A stretch of DNA of 64,000 bases, taken from the NCBI RefSeq assembly GCF_018131005.1, contig NZ_JAFCJK010000002.1, forward strand, positions 806,001 to 870,000, written 5' to 3'. Below, in pieces: positions 57,706 through 64,000 of this stretch (within the stretch, counting starts at the first letter, position 1; every line of letters begins with the position of its first letter). The DNA comes from Bradyrhizobium lablabi. Lineage in GTDB: Bacteria > Pseudomonadota > Alphaproteobacteria > Rhizobiales > Xanthobacteraceae. Both the position numbers and the translations under genes were made by a program. Below the pieces are notes generated by a model. The model was not told the DNA's origin. It made no database searches and saw only the letters and a list, made by a program, of their open reading frames with translations.

Positions 57706-59595
57706 ATGGCCAAGAAGTCAGAGCAGCTCGAACGGGACATTCTCGAGAGCGAACGAAATTTCCGCCTGCTGGTTGGCGGGGTCATTGACTACGCGATCTG
57801 TATGCTCGATCCGCAAGGCCGGGTCATCAACTGGAACAGGGGCGCCCAGCGCATCACCGGCCATACGGCAAAGGCGATCCTCGGCGAGCATTTCTCGATA
57901 TTTTATCTTCCCGAGGATCGCGCATCCGGCCTTCCCGAGAAAGCGCTGCAAATCGCCCGAAGGGAAAAGCACTTCCTGACCGAGGGTTGGCGCGTCCGCA
58001 AGGACGGCTCGAAATTCTATGCCTCCGTTGCCATCGATCCCATTTATGAGAAACGCAGGCTGATCGGCTATGCCAAGATCACCCGTGACATCACCGAGCG
58101 CCGGCAGGCACTCGCCGACCTGGACGCCAGCGAGAACCAATTCCGCCTGCTGGTCAGCGGCGTCACGGATTATGCACTCTATATGCTGACGCCGACCGGC
58201 ATCGTCGCCAACTGGAACGCCGGCGGCCAGCGCATCAAGGGCTATACCCCCCAGGAAATAATCGGGCAGAACTTCTCGCGCTTCTACACGCCGGCCGACC
58301 AGGCTTCCGGCAAGCCCGCGCGCGCGCTCAAGATCGCCGAAGACACCGGACACTACGAGGAGGAAGGCTGGCGGGTGCGCAAGGATGGCTCGTTCTTCTG
58401 GGCGAGCGTGGTGATCGATCCGATCCGTGATAACGACGACACTTTGATCGGCTTCGCCAAGATCACCCGAGACATTTCCGAGCGGCGGGAGGCGCAACAA
58501 AGGCTCGAACAGGTACAGCGGCAGCTTGCGGAATCGCAGAAGATGGATGCGCTCGGCCAACTGACCGGCGGCGTTGCGCACGACTTCAACAACCTGCTGA
58601 TGATCATCGCCGGCAATCTGCACAGGATCAAACAGGAAGTGAGGAGCGAACGCGGCATGCTGGCGCTCGGCGCGATCGAGACCGCCGCGCAGCGTGCCGC
58701 ATCGCTAACCGGTCAGCTCCTCACGTTTGCGCGCCGGCAGAGCGTCAATCCGCAGTCCATCGATATCGCTGACCGCATCGTCTCGGTGCGGGAAGTCCTG
58801 ACCAGCGCACTCGGCAGCATGATCAAGCTGAACGTCGACATCGAGCCCGACATCTGGCCGATCTTTGTCGACCCGACCGAGTTCGAGACGGCACTGATCA
58901 ACCTCGTCATCAATGCGCGCGATGCGATGCCCGACGGCGGCACCCTCACCGTCTCGGCACGCAACAAGCCGGGCATGGCGCAGGTGGTCGTCAGCGTCAC
59001 CGATACCGGTTCGGGGATACCGGAGGACGTCCTGAACAGGGTCTTCGATCCCTTCTTCACCACAAAGCCCGTCGGCAAAGGTACCGGCCTTGGCCTTTCG
59101 CAGGTCCATGGCTTTGCCCACCAGGCCGGCGGCAAGGTCGAAATCGCCAGTGAGCTCGGCAAGGGAACCACCGTCGGGATCTATTTGCCGCGAGGGATCG
59201 TCGAGGCGAAGCGCGAAGCCGAGAGCCAGACGGCGCATGCGCCCGCGACCGTCCTTCTGGTCGAGGACAATCCCGCGGTGGCGGACGCGAGCACCGGCCT
59301 GCTCGAACAACTCGGTTACACCGTGCGGTGGGTGTCCAATGCAGAGACCGCGCTCCAGGAGCTCGAGGCCAACGGCGTTGACCTGGTATTCAGCGACGTC
59401 ATCATGCCCGGCAAGATGGATGGATTGAAGCTGGCGCGTGCGATCAGGGAAAGGAACCCGGACCTGCCGATCCTGCTGACAACTGGCTACAGCGAAAGCG
59501 TTCAGGACGCGCGATTCGACTTCCCCGTCCTCCGCAAGCCCTATCAGCTTCACGACCTCAGCCGCGAACTGTCAAAGCTTACCGGACAGGATTGA
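57706..59595 (+). CDS. double-PAS hybrid histidine kinase with receiver
   Basis: A 629-residue cytoplasmic kinase. Start at the ATG at 57706 (AGGA upstream); the frame is open to 57646. PAS 1 (ERNFRLLVGGVIDYAICMLD; NWNRGAQRITGHTAKAILGE), PAS 2 (ENQFRLLVSGVTDYALYMLT; NWNAGGQRIKGYTPQEIIGQ), then H box QLTGGVAHDFNNLLMIIAGN, N box LINLVINARDAMPDGG, G1 DTGSGIP, G2 GTGLGLSQVHGFAHQAGG. The C-terminal receiver has VLLVEDNPAVADASTGLLEQ and acceptor in LVFSDVIMPGKMDGLKLARA. It is divergent from the poly-HAMP kinase. The PAS pair could bind a cofactor or small ligand, but no heme or flavin motif is clear. Confidence 0.9.
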   Translation: MAKKSEQLERDILESERNFRLLVGGVIDYAICMLDPQGRVINWNRGAQRITGHTAKAILGEHFSIFYLPEDRASGLPEKALQIARREKHFLTEGWRVRKDGSKFYASVAIDPIYEKRRLIGYAKITRDITERRQALADLDASENQFRLLVSGVTDYALYMLTPTGIVANWNAGGQRIKGYTPQEIIGQNFSRFYTPADQASGKPARALKIAEDTGHYEEEGWRVRKDGSFFWASVVIDPIRDNDDTLIGFAKITRDISERREAQQRLEQVQRQLAESQKMDALGQLTGGVAHDFNNLLMIIAGNLHRIKQEVRSERGMLALGAIETAAQRAASLTGQLLTFARRQSVNPQSIDIADRIVSVREVLTSALGSMIKLNVDIEPDIWPIFVDPTEFETALINLVINARDAMPDGGTLTVSARNKPGMAQVVVSVTDTGSGIPEDVLNRVFDPFFTTKPVGKGTGLGLSQVHGFAHQAGGKVEIASELGKGTTVGIYLPRGIVEAKREAESQTAHAPATVLLVEDNPAVADASTGLLEQLGYTVRWVSNAETALQELEANGVDLVFSDVIMPGKMDGLKLARAIRERNPDLPILLTTGYSESVQDARFDFPVLRKPYQLHDLSRELSKLTGQD

Positions 59596-59613
59596 GGGGC
59601 GGTTGCCGTCGCT

Positions 59614-59868
59614 CTAACGATCCATCGGCCAGGTTCGGCGCACCAGCTGCACTCGCTCGATGCGCGCGCACTGTTCGCAGCGATACTGAAGGATGTCCTT
59701 GCCCTCGCTGCCGGGATAGCTGGTCTCAAGCCGCATCGTCCTGTTGCAACTGATGCAGGACATCAGCGTCAGGAGGGGACTGCGGTCGTCATTCACCGAG
59801 GCTCGTGGTTGAGCGATCATTTCGGCGATCATGGACGTCTGGCGATGGGACAGCGGTAGCCTCACCAT
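59614..59868 (-). CDS. small zinc-ribbon-like protein
   Basis: An 84-residue protein. The second half has CISCNRTMRLETSYPGSEG and ILQYRCEQCARIERVQL, two CxxC pairs about 25 residues apart that should bind zinc. The N-terminus is polar and may be disordered; the real start could be an internal ATG near LMSCISC. No neighbour suggests a role. The convergent end is 18 bp from the PAS kinase stop. Confidence 0.65.
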   Translation of the reverse strand: MVRLPLSHRQTSMIAEMIAQPRASVNDDRSPLLTLMSCISCNRTMRLETSYPGSEGKDILQYRCEQCARIERVQLVRRTWPMDR

Positions 59869-59969
59869 CTGAAAATCCCGACCCGAGCCGATGGTTCCCG
59901 GCGTGAAACCCGATGCGGCCAGTTTACGGCAAAGAGCCGCAGCCTGTCGACACGCGATTGCCGGCCGGA

Positions 59970-60275
59970 TCAGGCGTGCGCGTTGGTCCCGCCCGATTTC
60001 GCCTTTGGCTTGTCCGGCTTCATTTTCGCGGCCGGACGGTCAACATGGTTTCGGCTCAGCCGTTCGCGGACCGTCGGCAGGCGATCACCCCCACCGGACG
60101 CCCTCCACTCGCGAACCAGTTCGGCGACCTCCGCCCGCATCGCCATCAGGCGGCCGGCCGCCTCGCTGCAGTCGAGGTCACGATTGACTTGATCGCGGAT
60201 AGTCGCCTCGACCAATGTCATCTCTGACCTCAAGGCACTGATTTTGCGGCGAATATCATTAACTCTGTTGTCCAT
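59970..60275 (-). CDS. coiled-coil hypothetical protein
   Basis: A 101-residue protein. Helical heptad-like N-terminal half (DNRVNDIRRKISALRSEMTL; VEATIRDQVNRDLDCSEAAG; RLMAMRAEVAELVREWRASG), then a lysine/proline-rich tail (KMKPDKPKAKSGG). The basic tail suggests nucleic acid or partner binding. No family recognised. Confidence 0.6.
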   Translation of the reverse strand: MDNRVNDIRRKISALRSEMTLVEATIRDQVNRDLDCSEAAGRLMAMRAEVAELVREWRASGGGDRLPTVRERLSRNHVDRPAAKMKPDKPKAKSGGTNAHA

Positions 60276-60336
60276 GCCCTGTTAGAACGAATATAGAACA
60301 TATTGTCAAGACAACGTTCGTATAGGGAGACCAAAA

Positions 60337-60537
60337 ATGGCCATGTCTGCTGCGAAATTTGGCGCGGTTCGACGGCGTATCGGCCGTCGAATGACCCGGT
60401 CCCAGGCCGCCCGGTTGAGGAGCCTTGCCACCGAAGCCTATCAGCCCAAGCAGTACGCGCCCGATCTGACCTTCGAGGAAGCCCAGCGACGCATCAATGT
60501 CCTGAAGGTCGAGATCGCGCTTGCCGACTCGTTCTAG
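60337..60537 (+). CDS. DUF3072-like small protein
   Basis: A 66-residue protein. Start at the ATG at 60337 with AGGGAG 7 bases upstream. It reads MTRSQAARLRSLATEAYQPK, QYAPDLTFEEAQRRINVLKV and ends ALADSF. This fits DUF3072 (short helical proteins of unknown function). Its stop codon TAG lies inside the palindromic repeat that begins at 60534. Confidence 0.65.
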   Translation: MAMSAAKFGAVRRRIGRRMTRSQAARLRSLATEAYQPKQYAPDLTFEEAQRRINVLKVEIALADSF

Positions 60538-60635
60538 AGAGCATTGTCGGTTCTGATTGAATCAGAGCCGAAGCTCTAGATTCTTCTTTGATGCGTTCTC
60601 TTCACGCGGACCGGCACCACTTCGCTCGAAAACGC
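60534..60635. repeat. palindromic intergenic repeat, copy 2 (inverted relative to copy 1)
   Basis: A roughly 102-bp element reading GAGAGCATTGTCGGTTCTGA, TTGAATCAGAGCCGAAGCTC, TAGATTCTTCTTTGATGCGT and ending CACTTCGCTCGAAAACGC. Its reverse complement matches copy 1 at 39669-39772 over the length with scattered changes. The first bases supply the stop codon of the small protein gene before it. Confidence 0.8.
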
Positions 60636-60740
60636 CATAGCCACCTCGGGACATGTCTCAAAGCGTCCGTGACCTTGCATTAACAAATGCTATAGGCGAC
60701 GCAGCCAAGCCTGCCTCATCGCCGCCTGCGGAGTGCTCAC

Positions 60741-60995
60741 GTGCCGGAATTGGAGAAGCGATCACCGCTCGCGTTCTCGATCGTACTGAAGGACGGACGC
60801 GTCCTTGAAACTGTGGGCGATGCCGCGGGGTTCATGGCGGCGCTCAGTTCAGATCGGCGCGAACGCCCGCACTGGAGGACGACGATCATGATGTTCAACA
60901 ATGCGATGCGAGAAGCGCGCTATCTCAAGGCCGCGACCGTGAATCTACGATCCGCGCTATTGTACGACCGACTGATCGATGACTCAGATCTTTGA
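60741..60995 (+). CDS. DUF982-like small protein
   Basis: An 84-residue protein starting at a GTG or ATG-type codon near 60741: LAFSIVLKDGRVLETVGDAA, GFMAALSSDRRERPHWRTTI, MMFNNAMREARYLKAATVNL. The order resembles DUF982 proteins. It is convergent with a second protein of the same general pattern at 61169-61426, with a strong terminator between. Function unknown. Confidence 0.6.
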   Translation: MPELEKRSPLAFSIVLKDGRVLETVGDAAGFMAALSSDRRERPHWRTTIMMFNNAMREARYLKAATVNLRSALLYDRLIDDSDL

Positions 60996-61118
60996 CTGTG
61001 GTGCCGCCGCTACAGCCGAATCGCCGGCGCTTTCGTAAGCGCATAGCCGTTATGGCCGCGAACAAGGTAACGGCGGTACACACCTTGGCTCGAAGCTGCA
61101 TGCTTGGGCCGCAATCTG

Positions 61119-61155
61119 GGGCCGCCCGCGAGGGACGGGCGGCCCATTCTTTTTG
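61119..61155 (+). terminator. intrinsic terminator
   Basis: Perfect 10-bp stem GGGCCGCCCG (61119-61128) and CGGGCGGCCC (61136-61145), loop 7, followed on the plus strand by ATTCTTTTTGG. It ends rightward transcription from the DUF982-like gene at 60741; the opposite strand lacks a T run. Confidence 0.85.
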
Positions 61156-61168
61156 GGTGGCGACGTTC

Positions 61169-61426
61169 TCACAGCAGCTTGGCGCGGACGAACAGCAGGC
61201 GCAGCGCGTTCGTCGCCTGGACGGTGAGCATCGCGTTGCCGGCCGCGTTTTCCAGCGCGTCGACCGCGTCGTCATGCAGCGAGCGGAATTCCAGCCATTC
61301 GACGGCGCTAAGGTTGGTGATGAAGCGATAGGCCTGCCCAACGGTCGCGAGCGTCACCGTCTCGCCGTTCAGCCTCAGCTTGAATGTCGCCTTGAGCGGC
61401 GTGTCGGAACCGGATACGTCAGCCAT
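61169..61426 (-). CDS. second DUF982-like small protein
   Basis: About 85 residues from the ATG at 61426: MADVSGSDTPLKATFKLRLN, GETVTLATVGQAYRFITNLS, AVEWLEFRSLHDDAVDALEN, AAGNAMLTVQATNALRLLFV. It matches the pattern of the rightward gene at 60741 (strand, A-G-x-F/I stretch, paired helices), so the two may be diverged relatives facing each other. Function unknown. Confidence 0.6.
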   Translation of the reverse strand: MADVSGSDTPLKATFKLRLNGETVTLATVGQAYRFITNLSAVEWLEFRSLHDDAVDALENAAGNAMLTVQATNALRLLFVRAKLL

Positions 61427-61538
61427 GAAGCGGTTGTGCAACGCGCGGCGTCAATGTCAATCTAAATTCTTCCCGCCTGCGCCGAACCGTGCGTCCCAAT
61501 CATCCTGATGTCTGTTAGCGTTTGGCAGGGGGTGATTC

Positions 61539-63608
61539 GTGCCGATGCTTGCCAGCACAGCCTATCTGGATGGGCTTAATCCCGAGCAGCGCCGTGCGGT
61601 CGAGCACGGCATCGGCCCGGACGGAACCATTGGCGTGCCACTCCTGGTGATCGCCGGTGCCGGCTCGGGCAAAACCAATACCCTTGCCCATCGCGTGGCG
61701 CATCTGATCGTCGCCGGCGCCGATCCACGCCGCATCCTGTTGATGACGTTTTCGAGGCGCGCTGCCGCCGAGATGGCCGATCGCGTCGAGCGGATCGCGC
61801 GTCGCGTGCTCGGTGACACCGCATCCGTGATGACAGACGCATTGAGCTGGGCCGGCACGTTTCACGGCATCGGCGCGCGGTTGTTGCGCGAATATGCCGA
61901 GCGCATCGGGCTCGATCCTGCCTTCACCATCCACGACCGCGAGGATTCCGCCGATCTGATCAACCTGGTTCGTCACGATCTCGGGCTCTCCCGGACCGAG
62001 AGCCGGTTTCCGACCAAAGGAACCTGCCTCGCGATCTATTCCCGCTGCGTGAACGCCGAGATGGAGATCGAGGCGACGCTCGGCCAGTTCTTCCCCTGGT
62101 GCGCGGGCTGGGTCGGCGAATTGAAGCGGTTGTTCGCCGCGTATGTCGAAGCCAAGCAGCAGCAAAACGTACTCGATTACGACGATCTCCTGCTCTACTG
62201 GGCACAGATGGTCAAACATGCCGCACTGGCCGAGGAGATCGGCGGCCGCTTCGATCATGTGATGGTCGACGAATATCAGGACACCAATCGCCTGCAGTCG
62301 TCGGTTCTGCTGGCGCTCAAACCCGCAGGACATGGCCTCACCGTGGTCGGCGACGACGCGCAGTCGATCTATTCCTTCCGGGCCGCAACAGTGCGCAACA
62401 TCCTGGACTTCCCGGAACAGTTCAGCCCGGCCGCCGAGATCGTCACGCTCGACCGCAACTACCGTTCGACCCAGCCGATCCTCTCGGCCGCCAACGGCGT
62501 GATCTCGCTCGCAAAGGAGCGCTTCACGAAGAATCTCTGGACCGACCGGATGTCGGCGCACAAGCCGCAGCTCGTCGCCATCCGCGACGAGGCCGATCAG
62601 GCCCGCTACATCGTCGGGCAGGTGCTGGCCAATCGGGAGCAGGGCACGCTGCTGAAACATCAGGCGGTGCTATTTCGTACCTCCTCGCACAGCGGGCCGC
62701 TAGAGGTCGAACTCACTCGCCGCAACATCCCGTTTGTGAAGTTCGGCGGCCTCAAGTTCCTTGAGGCCGCGCATGTCAAGGATATGCTGGCGCTGCTGCG
62801 CTTCACTGAAAACCCGCGCGACCGCGTTGCCGGCTTCCGGGTCCTGCATCTGTTGCCCGGCGTCGGGCCGGCATCAGCGCAACGCGTGCTCGACAGCATG
62901 GCGGAAGCTGCCGATCCGATCGCCGCCCTGGCAGCCCTGCCCTCACCGCCCAGGGCTGGTGAGGACTGGCGGCTGTTCGTCGAGACGGTCGAAAACCTTC
63001 GCAGCTCCGAGTGGCCGGTCGATCTCGAGCGCGCTCGGTTGTGGTACGAGCCGCACCTCGATCGCATCCACGAGGACAGCGAGGTGCGCCGCGCCGACCT
63101 GTTCCAGCTCGAGCAGATCGCCGGTGGTTATCCGTCGCGCCAGCGCTTCCTCACCGAGCTCACGCTCGATCCGCCGGACGCGACCAGCGACCAGGCCGGC
63201 GCGCCGCTGCTGGATGAGGATTATCTGATCCTGTCGACGATCCACTCCGCGAAGGGCCAGGAATGGAAGTCCGTCTTCGTGCTCAACGTCGTCGACGGCT
63301 GCATGCCGTCTGACCTCGGGGCCGGCAGGTCAGCGGAACTCGAGGAGGAACGCCGCCTGCTCTATGTCGCCATGACGCGCGCCAGGGACGATTTACACCT
63401 ACTGGTGCCGCAGCGCTTCTTCGTCCACGGTCAGGCCGCGAAGGGCGATCGTCACATGTACGCCTCCCGGACCCGCTTTATACCCGAGAAGCTGCTGCCG
63501 ATGTTCGAGCGGACGACGTGGCCCCGCGCCGCCCCAGCCGAGCCGTCGACGGCGAGCCGGGCAGCGCCGATCGACATCCGCGCCGGGATGCGCGGCATGT
63601 GGCGCTGA
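61539..63608 (+). CDS. UvrD/Rep-like superfamily 1 DNA helicase
   Basis: A 689-residue ATP-dependent 3'-5' helicase. All motifs are in place: motif I VIAGAGSGKTNTLAHRV, Ia LLMTFSRRAAAEMADRV, II HVMVDEYQDTNRLQSSVL, III VVGDDAQSIYSFRAATVRN, IV DRNYRSTQPILSAANGV, V ILSTIHSAKGQEWKSVFV, and VI EERRLLYVAMTRARDDL. Length is similar to UvrD/PcrA. The start is a GTG at 61539 with GGGGGTGA upstream. It stands alone and ends before the terminator at 63699. It may act in repair or recombination; it is shorter at the C-terminus than typical UvrD. Confidence 0.92.
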   Translation: MPMLASTAYLDGLNPEQRRAVEHGIGPDGTIGVPLLVIAGAGSGKTNTLAHRVAHLIVAGADPRRILLMTFSRRAAAEMADRVERIARRVLGDTASVMTDALSWAGTFHGIGARLLREYAERIGLDPAFTIHDREDSADLINLVRHDLGLSRTESRFPTKGTCLAIYSRCVNAEMEIEATLGQFFPWCAGWVGELKRLFAAYVEAKQQQNVLDYDDLLLYWAQMVKHAALAEEIGGRFDHVMVDEYQDTNRLQSSVLLALKPAGHGLTVVGDDAQSIYSFRAATVRNILDFPEQFSPAAEIVTLDRNYRSTQPILSAANGVISLAKERFTKNLWTDRMSAHKPQLVAIRDEADQARYIVGQVLANREQGTLLKHQAVLFRTSSHSGPLEVELTRRNIPFVKFGGLKFLEAAHVKDMLALLRFTENPRDRVAGFRVLHLLPGVGPASAQRVLDSMAEAADPIAALAALPSPPRAGEDWRLFVETVENLRSSEWPVDLERARLWYEPHLDRIHEDSEVRRADLFQLEQIAGGYPSRQRFLTELTLDPPDATSDQAGAPLLDEDYLILSTIHSAKGQEWKSVFVLNVVDGCMPSDLGAGRSAELEEERRLLYVAMTRARDDLHLLVPQRFFVHGQAAKGDRHMYASRTRFIPEKLLPMFERTTWPRAAPAEPSTASRAAPIDIRAGMRGMWR

Positions 63609-63698
63609 AACGGAACCCAAAAAATTCTTTCAGGGCCTGGAACGATTCCGCCATCGGCACGTTGAGCGGATGTTCGTAATCGGCAAACGACCATCCCC

Positions 63699-63745
63699 GA
63701 CGGCCTCGGCGCGCAATTGAAGGCGCACCGAGGCCGTCTTCTTTG
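63699..63745 (+). terminator. intrinsic terminator after the helicase gene
   Basis: Perfect 11-bp stem GACGGCCTCGG and CCGAGGCCGTC around an 18-base loop, followed by TTCTTTG. It lies about 90 bases after the helicase stop and in front of the leftward PilZ-type gene. Confidence 0.75.
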
Positions 63746-63819
63746 CGCTGTGCCAATTTGTGTGGCGCGGTAGCGTTTTCGAGGATCAGCGGCGCACCGT
63801 TAGCGATCAAGCGCCGCAC

Positions 63820-64000
63820 TCAGGCCGTGACCACGAAGCTGACGCCGATCCTGTTCTTCTTGGTCCAGATCACGCGGCATTCGTGGACCACCGAGGAGTC
63901 GTTCGCCAACACCAGACGAAACCGATGGGGGACAAAGGCAGGGTTTTCCACGTCGATCGCAGCCCCTTCGGGCGAGATATTGATAATCACGCAATGCATG
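63820..64000 (-). CDS. PilZ-domain-like protein (5' part beyond window)
   Basis: The leftward frame is open from the window edge to TGA at 63820-63822 and gives about 60 residues: MHCVIINISPEGAAIDVENP, AFVPHRFRLVLANDSSVVHE, CRVIWTKKNRIGVSFVVTA. The pattern IINISPEGAAI, then C-x-V-I-W and I-G-V-x-F is the C-terminal half of a PilZ-type domain, which often binds cyclic di-GMP. The binding arginines would be upstream, outside the window, so ligand binding cannot be judged. Confidence 0.75.
   Translation of the reverse strand, partial: MHCVIINISPEGAAIDVENPAFVPHRFRLVLANDSSVVHECRVIWTKKNRIGVSFVVTA

Overview
The window looks like a chromosomal segment of a GC-rich alphaproteobacterium of the Bradyrhizobium/Rhodopseudomonas group (Nitrobacteraceae). 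The signs are DUF3551, IalB, HWE-kinase and FixJ/FixK-type genes, many small rhizobial proteins of unknown function, and two copies of a palindromic intergenic repeat. I saw no rRNA, tRNA, CRISPR array, phage module or insertion sequence. Taxonomy is judged from gene content only.

Layout. (1) 1-5.1 kb: an amide-utilisation locus. An amidase, a formamidase/acetamidase and an ABC binding protein (cut by the window edge) run leftward. The amide sensor AmiC and the ANTAR antiterminator AmiR run rightward. The gap between them holds a near-consensus promoter and an intrinsic terminator in the amidase leader, the expected target of AmiR. (2) 5.1-7.8 kb: sparse small genes of unknown function. (3) 7.8-44.1 kb: the core of the window. 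Nine FNR/FixK-type boxes (TTGAT-N4-ATCAA) precede almost every operon: double alpha/beta hydrolases, CoA transferase plus MaoC hydratase, a PhaC-like DUF3141 protein with Pta, AckA and FabI, a GNAT, DUF3300/DUF2950, an orphan HlyD adaptor with a TAXI binding protein, a PPK2 with an in-frame amber stop, a PLP decarboxylase with an AspT antiporter, SulP, DUF1275, a secreted hydrolase with IalB, and AI-2E transporter with a K+ channel. Within this region (38.4-42.5 kb) lie a sensor kinase with a periplasmic binding-protein-like sensor, two FixJ-type regulators and a FixK-type regulator carrying the E-x2-S-R recognition residues.

(4) 44.1-49.4 kb: small genes, then a sugar dehydrogenase, four-carbon acid kinase and PdxA-like operon. 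(5) 49.6-59.6 kb: large signalling proteins, including a 2096-residue soluble Nik1-like histidine kinase with eleven 92-residue HAMP-type repeats. (6) 59.6-64 kb: small conserved proteins, a UvrD-like helicase and a partial PilZ-like protein.

Main reading: 7.8-44.1 kb is probably a low-oxygen energy island controlled by FixK. Its genes suggest ATP from acetyl-CoA through Pta and AckA, NADH oxidation, polyphosphate use, decarboxylation coupled to antiport, and ion or anion transport. The boxes and gene order are seen directly; the joint physiological role is inferred.
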